NCBI RefSeq assembly: GCF_009765995.1
Contig: NZ_LMUI01000011.1
Span: forward strand, 510,824-574,823
Origin: Methylocapsa sp. S129
GTDB lineage: Bacteria > Pseudomonadota > Alphaproteobacteria > Rhizobiales > Beijerinckiaceae
DNA: 64,000 nt
Direction of reading: 5' to 3'
The notes beneath the pieces were generated by a model. The model did not search any database. It was not told the DNA's origin and saw only the letters and a list, made by a program, of their open reading frames with translations. Positions within the stretch are counted from its first letter, which is position 1. Each line of letters begins with the position of its first letter. Shown here piece after piece: positions 54,852 to 62,786 of the stretch. The position numbers and the translations under genes were made by a program.

Positions 54852-55748
54852 ATGAGCGAACGCGCATTGGTGCTTGGCGGTGGCGGAGCGTCAGGCAATG
54901 CCTGGTTGATCGGCGTCATCGCCGGCCTGTTCGATGCCGGGTTGGATGTGACACAGGCCGATCTGATCATCGGGACGTCGGCCGGATCGACGGCCGCGGC
55001 CCAGATAAGCAGCGCGACCCAACCGCCCGAACTGCTTGCCAACATCCTTGCCGCGCCCCAGCCACGGACTGGTGCGGTCGGACCCGACCGTGGACCCGTT
55101 CCAATTGGGCCAGCAGCGAACCATATGGAAATAACAAGCAGAATCATCGGCGCCGCTGAGGATGCGGCCGATATGCGCCGCAGGATGGGAGCGGCGGCGC
55201 TCGAGGTGGATGCGGCGTCGCACAGGTCTGCGCAAACGCAGTGGCGCGCTACCGTCGCCGCTCGGCTGCCCAATCAGCTCTGGCCGCAACGGCGGATACT
55301 TATCCCGGCTGTCGATGCCCACACCGGCGAGCCGGTCGTGTTCGACCGCCACAGCGGCGTCGACTTGGTGGACGCCGTCGCCGCCAGCACTTCCAACGGC
55401 TTCGGTGTCCCGCCGTACAGCATCGGCGGTCGGCGATATATCAACGGCGGCTACCGAAGAAACGAGAATGTCGATCTGGCAGCCGGGTACGCACGGGTGC
55501 TGGTGCTGTCGCCATTCGGCGGTAGATCATTGCACCCGTTGCACTGGGGCACCCATCTCGCAGCACAGGCCGACGAACTACGCGCACGCGGCAGCAGAGT
55601 CGAAACCATCTTCCCGGATAGCGACTCTCAAAACGCACTGGGCGGCGGCATGAAAGTGATGGATCTGTCGAGGCGTCGGCCCTCCGCTCAAGCCGGTTAC
55701 AACCAAGGCCGAGCCCTTGCCGACCAGCTCACCGAATTCTGGCGCTGA
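54852..55748 (+). CDS. Patatin-like phospholipase family protein with altered catalytic Asp
   Basis: Patatin-fold lipase of 298 residues. The oxyanion loop is VLGGGGASGNAWLIG (residues 7-21), the nucleophile elbow is IIGTSAGS with Ser43, and the second conserved loop is GGRRYINGGYRRNENVDLA. In active members that loop reads DGG and supplies the catalytic Asp of the Ser-Asp dyad; here Asn198 stands in its place (codon AAC). Reduced or lost hydrolase activity is possible, or another acid could serve. The start ATG 54852 gives the family N-terminus MSERALVLGGGG; the longer frame upstream overlaps the small protein gene. Confidence 0.85.
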   Translation: MSERALVLGGGGASGNAWLIGVIAGLFDAGLDVTQADLIIGTSAGSTAAAQISSATQPPELLANILAAPQPRTGAVGPDRGPVPIGPAANHMEITSRIIGAAEDAADMRRRMGAAALEVDAASHRSAQTQWRATVAARLPNQLWPQRRILIPAVDAHTGEPVVFDRHSGVDLVDAVAASTSNGFGVPPYSIGGRRYINGGYRRNENVDLAAGYARVLVLSPFGGRSLHPLHWGTHLAAQADELRARGSRVETIFPDSDSQNALGGGMKVMDLSRRRPSAQAGYNQGRALADQLTEFWR

Positions 55749-56154
55749 CGCCTACGAGACCAGTCGACTTGATAGGCGTGACGACACCTGCTTATGCCTC
55801 GGATGGCCGATGGGCGCGGTGTGATGGTTGATGTTCGCGCCGATGATCGAATATGCGCCGCGTCCGCGCCATTCGCGATGGGCAAGTTCACCTTCCGAAG
55901 GCGGAGGCTAGGGGTTCGAATCCCTTCCGGTGCGCCAATATTATTTTCAAATCAATGATTTGAAAGCGTGCTTCGCCGCGATGGCCATCCGTGAAATTCT
56001 CGCGGAAGCGTCACGGAAGCAACTCGCAGAGAGTTGTGAAGAAGATTATTGCGCCGGGTCGGCCAAAGCGTCGAGCGTTCTTAACGGCCTTAGCCTTGAT
56101 CCCGCCCCTGTGCTGTGAGCGGGTATTGGATTGGACGAAGAAGAGAGAGAAGCA
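55749..56154. other. Intergenic region with a tRNA relic
   Basis: About 400 bases between the patatin gene and the GreA/B-like gene. It contains a 47-nt tRNA-Arg 3' fragment (55891-55937, listed apart), followed by an AT-rich 25 bases and then ordinary GC-rich sequence with short frames lacking start signals. No integrase gene or intact tRNA is beside it. Confidence 0.45.
55891..55937 (+). other. tRNA-Arg(CCG) 3'-half relic, possible attachment site
   Basis: From the anticodon loop onward the sequence reads as a tRNA: CCTTCCGAAGGCGG holds anticodon CCG with half of its stem, then a variable loop, the T arm with GGGGTTCGAATCCC, and the 3' acceptor strand CCGGTGC, G and CCA. The 5' half (a GCACCGG strand and D arm) is absent directly upstream. 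Such 3' halves are left at one end when an integrative element inserts into a tRNA gene. No intact tRNA-Arg(CCG) or integrase is in the window. Confidence 0.65.
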
Positions 56155-56640
56155 ATGAGCGTCGCCTTTACTCGAGAGGAGAGCGCCGAAACCGCCGCGG
56201 AGGTCGGACTTCCCGATCGACCTGTCTCGCCATATCCTAATTTGGTGACGGCGTCCGGATTAAGAGCGCTGGGCGCGGCGATGGCAGTAGCTCGTGCCGC
56301 CTACGACGCTGCGCAGCAGATTGAGGACGTGAACGAGCGCCGACGCGCTGCTGCGCCCGCTTATCGGGATCTGAGGTATTTTGCCGAGCGTCTGCGGAGC
56401 GCTCAGCTCGTCGCGCCGCCGGCGTTGGGCGACACCGTTGCTTTTGGAAATCGCGTTACGTTCAGTCGCGACGACGGCCGGCGCCAGGTTTTCAGAATTG
56501 TGGGTGAAGACGAAGCAGATCCTCGAAACGAGTCGATCTCCTACGTCTCCCCTGTGGCGCGCGCGCTCATCGGCAAGGCTGTCGGCGATGTCGTCGTTTT
56601 GGGCGATGGCGAGATCGAGGTTCTTGCCATCGCAGAGTAG
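56155..56640 (+). CDS. GreA/GreB-family transcription elongation factor-like protein
   Basis: Protein of 161 residues. The C-terminal half (about 90-160) has the GreA/B FKBP-like fold: LGDTVAFGNRVTFSRDDGRRQVFRIVGEDEADP, ISYVSPVARALIGKAVGDVVVL. The N-terminal helices (RALGAAMAVARAAYDAAQQIED, YRDLRYFAERLRSAQL) would form the coiled coil, shorter and less acidic at the tip than in GreA. It may rescue backtracked RNA polymerase, or act as an Rnk-type decoy lacking cleavage activity. ATG 56155 has GAGAGAG upstream; an in-frame TTG at 56131 is less likely. Confidence 0.85.
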   Translation: MSVAFTREESAETAAEVGLPDRPVSPYPNLVTASGLRALGAAMAVARAAYDAAQQIEDVNERRRAAAPAYRDLRYFAERLRSAQLVAPPALGDTVAFGNRVTFSRDDGRRQVFRIVGEDEADPRNESISYVSPVARALIGKAVGDVVVLGDGEIEVLAIAE

Positions 56641-56726
56641 GCGGTTCCCCAGGGGGCGAATTAAGCGAACAGCTCCCCTTATGCTCTTCATCGGGTAGGA
56701 TCAAACTCGATCATGAAGAGCGGGTC

Positions 56727-57059
56727 ATGCGCAAGATCATCCATATCGACATGGACGCCTTCTACGCATCGGTGGAGCAGCGGGATCACCCAGCCCTGCG
56801 CGGTCGACCCGTCGCGGTCGGCTATGCCGCAAAGCGCGGCGTGGTCGCGGCCGCCAGCTACGAGGCGCGCAAGTTCGGCGTGCGCTCGGCGATGCCGTCG
56901 AGCACAGCGATGCGCAAATGCCCAGACCTCGTGTTCGCGCCGCCGCGGTTCGACGTCTGCCGCGCTGTGTCCCGCGAAATTCACCTGATCTTGGCTGACG
57001 ATACGCCGCTGATCGAACCGCTCTCGCTGGACCCAGGCGACGGAGTGCGTCGCGAATAG
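56727..57059 (+). pseudogene. dinB: DNA polymerase IV (dinB), truncated
   Basis: The first 105 residues are a normal Pol IV start: IIHIDMDAFYASVEQRDHPA (metal-binding Asp8), then VAVGYAAKRGVVAAASYEARKFGVRSAMP and FAPPRFDVCRAVSREIHLIL. The frame breaks inside the catalytic motif: TPLIEPLSLD is followed by PGDGVRRE and a stop instead of EAYLDV. The DNA departs from the family at about 57033 and no remaining dinB sequence is seen further on, so the 3' two-thirds were deleted. The product lacks the catalytic Glu, the finger and the little-finger domain and cannot work. Confidence 0.88.
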
Positions 57060-57231
57060 AATCGCTCAATACCGCTTTGCGGCGATGGCGTTACGGAATT
57101 CTGGACATTTCGGACGCATCGGGGCGTGGGCGGAATGGTTGGCGAATCGAGGCCCGAGAGAGCGGCCTTGGAACTCTACGTACTGAGCAATCGCGGCGAG
57201 GTCTCCGCCATTGACATGTCGTTGCTCGATA

Positions 57232-57247
57232 ATGTAATGGATTACAT
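57232..57247. promoter_or_regulatory. Operator palindrome upstream of SDR gene (left copy)
   Basis: ATGTAATGGATTACAT is a 16-bp palindrome with 7-bp perfect arms. Its reverse complement, ATGTAATCCATTACAT, occurs at 60509-60524 before the transporter genes. It ends 2 bases before the GGAG ribosome site of the SDR gene. Two identical sites flanking a LacI-type gene are best explained as LacI operators. Confidence 0.75.
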
Positions 57248-57259
57248 ATGGAGAATCCC

Positions 57260-58021
57260 GTGTTTGAGAACAAGGTTGCCGTCGTAACGGGTGCAGCGTC
57301 GGGAATAGGTAGGGCCACGGTTGACAGGTTGATCGGCTCGAAGTGCGGTGTTGTTGCTTTCGACAGAGACGCGGGTGGTTTGACCCGTCTTGCATCGGAG
57401 CTGGGCGCTGGCGCGTTGCTGGATACGATCGACGTCGACATCTCGGATGAAGCCTCCGTCAACGCGGGCATGGCTCGCACGATCGAGAAGGCTGGCAAGA
57501 TCGATTTCCTGATCAACAGCGCCGGGATCGATCACCTGGACCGGGTCGCGGAGTGCAGTTTAGGAGACTGGCGGAGAATCTTGTCCGTCAATCTTGATGG
57601 GACCTTCCTGATGTGTCGAATCGCGGTTCGACACATGATCGAGCGGAAGGGTGGCCGTATCGTCAACGTTGCGTCGTGGCTTGCCAAATCGGGCATGGCT
57701 GGACACGCGCCATATGCGGCGTCGAAGTTCGGGATGCTTGGCTTGACGCAAAGCCTGGCGAAGGAAGTGGCCGAGTTCGGCATAACCGTGAACGCGGTCT
57801 GCCCGGGGCCTATCGATCACACAAGAATGAGGGCGGAGGCGGATCAGCAATCCCTCGCGCGCGGGCTTTCCCCGGCGAAGGACCGGGTCAAGATGATCCC
57901 ATTGGGTCGCATGGGAGAACCGGACGATGTCGCTGGCCTCATCGCGTTCCTGCTGTCGGAAGATGCGAGTTACATGACGGGGCAGGCGATCAATATCACC
58001 GGCGGCTTATGGATGAACTGA
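57260..58021 (+). CDS. SDR-family oxidoreductase of the catabolic locus
   Basis: Short-chain dehydrogenase of 253 residues. NAD site: VTGAASGIGRATVDRL and a basic or acid selector (FDRD, favouring NAD); NSAGID; catalytic Ser in NVASWLAKSG, and the YAASK pair. C-terminal ITGGLWMN is typical. I choose GTG 57260, because GGAG lies 6 nt before it and gives the classic MFENKVAVVTG start; ATG 57248 has no ribosome site and lies on the operator edge. It is followed by the CoA-transferase gene with an overlap. Likely role: oxidising a hydroxyl group of the substrate of this locus, which is unknown. Confidence 0.9.
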   Translation: MFENKVAVVTGAASGIGRATVDRLIGSKCGVVAFDRDAGGLTRLASELGAGALLDTIDVDISDEASVNAGMARTIEKAGKIDFLINSAGIDHLDRVAECSLGDWRRILSVNLDGTFLMCRIAVRHMIERKGGRIVNVASWLAKSGMAGHAPYAASKFGMLGLTQSLAKEVAEFGITVNAVCPGPIDHTRMRAEADQQSLARGLSPAKDRVKMIPLGRMGEPDDVAGLIAFLLSEDASYMTGQAINITGGLWMN

Positions 58022-59268
58022 AAGTGGCGGCTAGAATGACAATGTTGGACGGATTCAAGGTCGTTAGCTTCAATCATTTCCTGATGGGTCCGCTTGGCGC
58101 GCAGATTCTTGCAGATCTTGGGGCCGATGTGGTTGCGGTCGAGGCGCTGGACGGCGCTTTCCAGCGCAAATGGAGCCCTAACGACACTTTTCTCGGAGAG
58201 GAATCGCTTCTTTTCGCTTGCGCCAATCGCAACAAGAGGAGCCTCGCGCTCAATCTGCGCTCGCCGGTGGGCATTGAGATTGCCAAGAAGCTGATCTTGG
58301 AAGCGGATGTGCTGGCGGAAAATTTCCGCCCGGGCGTCATGGACCGGTTGGGTCTTGGTTATGATGAGGTCAAGGCTCTTAATCCAAAGATCGTCTACGC
58401 CGCCGCGAGCGGATATGGAGCCGACGGCCCCTATCGCGACCGGCCCGGCCAGGATCTGCTTGTGCAGGCGCTGTCGGGCTTGGCGGCGACGACGGGACGC
58501 GCGCCCGACGGCGCCCGCGCGATCGGAGTATCGGCCGTAGATCACCATGGAGCCGCCCTGCTGGCTGTCGGCATATTGGCGGCGCTGCACAGGGCGAAGC
58601 GAACCGGAGTAGGGTGCCGTGTCGATGTCAGCCTGCTTGCGGCGGCCCTTGATTTGCAGACGGAGAGTCTCACCAGCTATTTGAATGGCCCGCGACCGAC
58701 TTCCGTCAGCCAGCCGGGAAATGTCAGCGGCTGGGGCATGCAGGCCCCTTACGGCATATATCCCGCTCTGGACGGCAGTGTTGCGATTTCGCTGTGCACG
58801 AACAAGGATCTGGGAGAGGCGCTAGAGGTTCTCGAATTGTCGAGCATAGGAGACGACGAGAATTTCAAGCGGCGCGACGAGATTTCGGAGCTGACCGAGA
58901 AAGGAACCCGAAAATTCACGCTCGTCGAGTTGAAGGAGCGTCTTTCGGCCAAACATGTCTGGCACATGCCCGTGAACGACTACGAGGCGGTCGAACGCGA
59001 TCCGCAAGTCCAGCATAACGAGCACATCATCAGTGTCGGCTCAGCCTCGAGCGGTTCCACGCTGAAGCTTGTCTCCCATCCCATCCGCTATGACGGCCGA
59101 TCTCCCGAGGTCCGGTTGGCGCCGCAGCCTCTGGGAGCGCAGTCGCGAGAAATCCTCACGGAGCTTGGCTATTCATCTGAAGACATCGAGAGCTATATCG
59201 TCGATGATGTGATCGGAACGCCTGAAATCAAACGCGAACGCAAGCGATACGAATTGAAGCGCTCCTGA
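58009..59268 (+). CDS. Class III CoA-transferase (CaiB/BaiF family)
   Basis: CoA-transferase of about 419 residues, family III (formyl-CoA transferase, CaiB, BaiF). It shows MLDGFKVVSFNHFLMGPLGAQILADLGADVVAVE, the family N-terminal signature, NRNKRSLALNLRSP, ADVLAENFRPGVMDRLGLGY and the active-site region PGQDLLVQALSGLA with the Asp nucleophile in GQD. It should move CoA between carboxylic acids. Start codon: ATG 58009 overlaps the SDR end by 13 nt; ATG 58036 or 58042 would give the family-standard start, so the first residues are uncertain. It belongs to the same transcript as the SDR. Confidence 0.9.
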   Translation: MDELKVAARMTMLDGFKVVSFNHFLMGPLGAQILADLGADVVAVEALDGAFQRKWSPNDTFLGEESLLFACANRNKRSLALNLRSPVGIEIAKKLILEADVLAENFRPGVMDRLGLGYDEVKALNPKIVYAAASGYGADGPYRDRPGQDLLVQALSGLAATTGRAPDGARAIGVSAVDHHGAALLAVGILAALHRAKRTGVGCRVDVSLLAAALDLQTESLTSYLNGPRPTSVSQPGNVSGWGMQAPYGIYPALDGSVAISLCTNKDLGEALEVLELSSIGDDENFKRRDEISELTEKGTRKFTLVELKERLSAKHVWHMPVNDYEAVERDPQVQHNEHIISVGSASSGSTLKLVSHPIRYDGRSPEVRLAPQPLGAQSREILTELGYSSEDIESYIVDDVIGTPEIKRERKRYELKRS

Positions 59269-59307
59269 ACGGCGCGTGGCTGCGCGGCCCGGTGGACGAA
59301 CGGGGCT

Positions 59308-60441
59308 TCACGATGACGAAAACACAAGTAGATCGGAAGGCGTGCGTCTACGACTCGCTCGCTGCGTGATTATTTCACGACTGCGCGGCTTCGCGGTCGT
59401 CTTCCGAATAACGAGGCGGGTTTCAAAGATTGTCTTCTCCGGCGCCGGAGCGCGGGAGCACAGCGCGATAATGTGTTCGCCAGCGGCCTTGCCCATCTCG
59501 ACCGATGGAACTTCGACAGTGCTCAAGGGCGGATCAAGATGAGCGGCGATCTCGAGATCGTCGAAACCAACGATGGAGATGTCGCGAGGCACGTGGATAC
59601 CCCGGGCCTTGCACTCCTGTAGGGCGCCGATCGCGAGCATATCGCTGCCGCATACGAGGGCTGTGGGCTCCAGACCGCGGGCGAGTATCGCGCGCAGCGC
59701 CAACCGCCCGCCTTCTATGGTGTAAGGCGCTTCCGCTATCCAGCTCTCCGAGGGGAGCTGATGAATCTGCGTGGCGATCCGGAAGCCGTTGACGCGGGCG
59801 ATCGCGCGGTCATTCTGCTTCGTCGTCACACCGGACAGCATGGCTATGCGTCGATGGCCGAGCGAAACCAAATGCTCGACTGCTTCTCTGATCGCTCGCG
59901 CGTTATCGAAACCGATGATGTTCTCGTTGTCAGTCGGATCGGTCACATAAGTGCTGACATGAGGGATACCCGAAGCGGCCAGGAAATTCGCCAGCCTCTT
60001 TTCGCGCAACCGACCCACGAGGACCAAGCCCTGCGCTCCCTGCCTGATCAGTTTGATCGCATGTTCGGCCTCCGAATGCAGATCATAATCGCTCGTCGTG
60101 AGGAGCGCGAAATAGCCGTCTTGCGCAAGCGTGCCCTGCAAAGATGCGAAGAAATCCGCGTACAAAGCGTAGCTCAGCGTCGGCACGACGACGCCGATGA
60201 GGCGCGTTTGATTCTGCCGCAGCGCTCGCGCGGAATCGTTGGGAATATATCCAAGCTTCTCAACTGCGGCGGCGATGCGCTCCCTCACCTCCAACCGGAC
60301 GACGTCGGGCGTGTTGAGCGCTCGCGAAACGGTTGCAGTGGAAACATGAGCGAGCCTTGCAACGTCGCTGACGGTCGCGCTGCTCGATGCATTGTTGGTC
60401 TTGATGCTCCGCCGCTTTCTCCCCCTTTGGTGTTCCGTCAT
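59308..60441 (-). CDS. LacI-family transcriptional regulator
   Basis: LacI/GalR regulator of 377 residues. The HTH is ATVSDVARLAHVSTATVSRALNTPDVV with the following hinge helix SARALRQNQ; the periplasmic-binding-protein-like effector domain contains LIGVVVPTLSYALYADFF, ISIVGFDDLEIAAHLDPPLSTV. The start ATG 60441 is chosen because it precedes the basic arm of the HTH; a longer frame upstream overlaps the operator and has no ribosome site. It sits in the centre of the locus and is flanked by two identical palindromes, its probable operators. The inducer is probably the imported sugar-like compound. Confidence 0.93.
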   Translation of the reverse strand: MTEHQRGRKRRSIKTNNASSSATVSDVARLAHVSTATVSRALNTPDVVRLEVRERIAAAVEKLGYIPNDSARALRQNQTRLIGVVVPTLSYALYADFFASLQGTLAQDGYFALLTTSDYDLHSEAEHAIKLIRQGAQGLVLVGRLREKRLANFLAASGIPHVSTYVTDPTDNENIIGFDNARAIREAVEHLVSLGHRRIAMLSGVTTKQNDRAIARVNGFRIATQIHQLPSESWIAEAPYTIEGGRLALRAILARGLEPTALVCGSDMLAIGALQECKARGIHVPRDISIVGFDDLEIAAHLDPPLSTVEVPSVEMGKAAGEHIIALCSRAPAPEKTIFETRLVIRKTTAKPRSREIITQRASRRRTPSDLLVFSSS

Positions 60442-60508
60442 AAAAGGCGCCCCGCCGACCCGTCTCCAACGAGACCATACCACAAAGCTTGACGGCCGCC
60501 ACGCGCTA

Positions 60509-60524
60509 ATGTAATCCATTACAT
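60509..60524. promoter_or_regulatory. Operator palindrome upstream of ABC transporter genes (right copy)
   Basis: ATGTAATCCATTACAT, a 16-bp palindrome identical (reverse complement) to 57232-57247. It lies 44 bases before the solute-binding protein ATG and 68 bases before the LacI start codon on the other strand, in the divergent promoter, so it could control both directions. Confidence 0.78.
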
Positions 60525-60567
60525 GTGCGCGCCGCCTAAGAGGCGAAGCATAAGGGAGCGGACGTCC

Positions 60568-61836
60568 ATGGATCGGAGAGATTTCATCAAGGGCGCGGGC
60601 GCGCTTGGCTTGGGAGCGCTGGGAGGCGCTTTTGGAGCCGACCCCGCCTCCGCCGCAACAAAGATATGGTTCAACACGCTCTTCCACGGCGGAGACGCCG
60701 ACGCGATGGAAACGATCGTCAATAATATTCACACGAGCAATCCCGATCTCGAAATCGACCTGACGCAGGGCGCGTGGACCGAGTATTACGCGCAACTTTA
60801 CAACTCCGTTGTCGCCGAGGCGGCGCCGCAGATCGGCATCGTCGACGATTTCCGCTACGAATCCGTCGCGAGCATTCTCTACGATATTCAGGACACTCCG
60901 GCCGGCAATATTCTGGATCTGATGGGAGCAAAACCTGAGGATTTCGCGCAATGGAACGTATCTTTGGTAGGGGGCAAGCCGCTTGGCATTCCCCTCGATC
61001 AGAACGGCTTCGGAATCTATTACAACAAAGACATTTTCAGGAAGGCGGGGCTGGACCCGGAACGGTTTCCACAGTCGCGCGAGGAGTTCGAGTCCGCCTG
61101 CGAGGCCGTCAAGAAAGTCGGTAAGATCGCCTACCATCCCGCCTTGAGCGGGGAGACGCGCTATATCAGACGGGCTTGGCTCGCTTTGCTATGGAGCCTG
61201 AACGGCTCTTACATCGACAACGGAAAGGCGAGCTTCAACAACGACAAGGGGCGGGAGAGCCTGCAGTACCTGGTCGACATGGTCCACGCCAAGGGTTGGA
61301 ACCAGCCCGGCACCAACGGCATCAATCAGTTTCTCGCAGGGGAGCTGGGAATGCTCCAGAACGGAACCTGGTTCTATTTGACCGCCGAAAAAGCCAAGAT
61401 CGACTATGGCTGTTCGATGCCTCCGAAATTTTTCGACCGTCAGGTGGCTTGGGGCGGCTATCATCTGATCGTGCTGCCGAAGCAAGAGGACGACAGCGAC
61501 TCGCGCGAGAAGCTTAAGGCCACTGCGAAATTCTTGAAAGCATTTCTGCCCTTCTATGCGCTGTGGGGCGAAATGGGCGGGGCCGTGCCAATGCTCAAGG
61601 CGGCCACGGACAATCCGAAGCTTCGCCAGTCCAACACTTGGAAGAAGCAGCTTGCCGTATTCTCTGCAGCGGCCGCCAGCGGGATCCTGCAGGCGGAGCC
61701 GAGACATCCCAAGATCACCGACGTCGACCTCGCTGTCGAGCCGTTCACGCAGGAGGCCTACAACGGTACGATGAGCGTGAAGGACGCATTGGCCAAAGCT
61801 GAGGTCGAGGTCAACAAGGTATTGTCCGCCACCTGA
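60568..61836 (+). CDS. ABC transporter extracellular solute-binding protein (family 1, sugar type)
   Basis: Periplasmic substrate-binding protein of 422 residues. The twin-arginine signal MDRRDFIKGAGALGLGALGG precedes a cleavage site near ASA. The mature part follows the family 1 fold: KIWFNTLFHGGDADAMETI, GKPLGIPLDQNGFGIYYNKDIF, GLDPERFPQSREEFE and the late FLKAFLPFYALWGEMGGAVPML. AGGGAGCG precedes the ATG; the frame from 60523 is longer but lacks support. Tat export suggests folding in the cytoplasm. Family 1 binds sugars, oligosaccharides or polyols; the ligand is unknown. Confidence 0.92.
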   Translation: MDRRDFIKGAGALGLGALGGAFGADPASAATKIWFNTLFHGGDADAMETIVNNIHTSNPDLEIDLTQGAWTEYYAQLYNSVVAEAAPQIGIVDDFRYESVASILYDIQDTPAGNILDLMGAKPEDFAQWNVSLVGGKPLGIPLDQNGFGIYYNKDIFRKAGLDPERFPQSREEFESACEAVKKVGKIAYHPALSGETRYIRRAWLALLWSLNGSYIDNGKASFNNDKGRESLQYLVDMVHAKGWNQPGTNGINQFLAGELGMLQNGTWFYLTAEKAKIDYGCSMPPKFFDRQVAWGGYHLIVLPKQEDDSDSREKLKATAKFLKAFLPFYALWGEMGGAVPMLKAATDNPKLRQSNTWKKQLAVFSAAAASGILQAEPRHPKITDVDLAVEPFTQEAYNGTMSVKDALAKAEVEVNKVLSAT

Positions 61837-61895
61837 GTCAGCGCGCATGAGCTGAACTGGAAAGCCGATGCATTCAGGCGAAAGGCAAAGGGGCG

Positions 61896-62786
61896 ATGAC
61901 GCGTATCAAGAAAGCCGGCGGAGGCGATGCTCTCGTCGGCATATTATTCCTGCTGCCGTATCTCGTGCTGTGGCTTCTCTTCGTCGTTATCCCGGTCGGC
62001 TATGGATTCTACATCAGTCTTCATAAATGGAACCCGATGGGCGCGTCACCCTTCGTCGGGTTCGACAACTATATCCAACTGTTCAGCAACTCTCGTTTTT
62101 TGAATGCATTGGAGAACACCTTTATCTATGCCGTGTGGGCGATACCGCTCGTTCTCGTTCTCGGCTTGGCGTTCGCTCTTCTCTTGAAGCGCGCAAAGGT
62201 GCGTGGCGTAGGCTTTATCGAAGGCGCATTGTTCTTCCCGTATTTGCTGAACGTTTCGGTGGTCGGCATTCTCTGGAATTTTCTCCTCGATCCCAATGTC
62301 GGCATCATTCCTTACTACATCCGGGCGGCCGGGTTTCCCGCGCCCGATTTCCTCAATAACCCAGCCCTGGTGCTGCCGACGATCGCCTTCGTCTCGGCAT
62401 GGTGGCTGTGCGGCTACAGGATGGTTGTGTTTCGCGCCGGGCTCAACGCCATTCCCGAGGAACTGTACGAAAGCTCTTCGCTCGACGGCGCCGGACCCGT
62501 TCGCCAGTTCTTCTCGATAACGCTGCCGTTGATGAAGCCGTCGATCCTCTTCGCCGCCATCCTCACCATCGTGGCCGGCCTCTGTATGCTCGGCCAGGTC
62601 CTTATCATGACCAACGGCGGACCGGGAACATCGTCCGAGGTCCTGGCGCTTTTCATGTATCGGACCGCATTCGAATCCTTCAATTTCGGTCAGGCTGCGG
62701 CCGTTGGCTTCGTCCTTTTCGCCATCGTCTTCTTGATCAGTATGGCGCTCGTCCGGGTGTTCGGGCTGAAATCGGAGCTCGGCTGA
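61896..62786 (+). CDS. Sugar-type ABC transporter permease 1
   Basis: Inner-membrane permease of 296 residues, MalF-like group, with six helices (the first LFLLPYLVLWLLFVVIPVGYG). The EAA loop is EELYESSSLDGAGPVRQFFSITLPLMKPS, which docks the ATPase. It follows the binding protein by about 60 nt and overlaps the next permease at the stop/start TGATG. No ATPase gene is in the window; it may lie beyond 64000 or be shared. Confidence 0.93.
   Translation: MTRIKKAGGGDALVGILFLLPYLVLWLLFVVIPVGYGFYISLHKWNPMGASPFVGFDNYIQLFSNSRFLNALENTFIYAVWAIPLVLVLGLAFALLLKRAKVRGVGFIEGALFFPYLLNVSVVGILWNFLLDPNVGIIPYYIRAAGFPAPDFLNNPALVLPTIAFVSAWWLCGYRMVVFRAGLNAIPEELYESSSLDGAGPVRQFFSITLPLMKPSILFAAILTIVAGLCMLGQVLIMTNGGPGTSSEVLALFMYRTAFESFNFGQAAAVGFVLFAIVFLISMALVRVFGLKSELG

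Noticed and set aside
54398-55273. Upstream extension of the MarR frame to about 450 residues
   Set aside because: The added sequence is antisense to the small protein and patatin genes, while ATG 54397 has a GGAGG ribosome site and gives a normal MarR length.
55891-55937. A functional tRNA-Arg
   Set aside because: The 5' acceptor strand and D arm are missing and the anticodon stem has a mismatch, so it is only a 3' relic.
55930-56118. A 62-residue frame after the tRNA relic
   Set aside because: It begins inside the tRNA fragment, has no ribosome site, and no family is recognised.
57613-58008. Upstream extension of the CoA-transferase frame
   Set aside because: It overlaps the SDR gene in another frame and lacks CoA-transferase features; the family N-terminus begins at about 58036.
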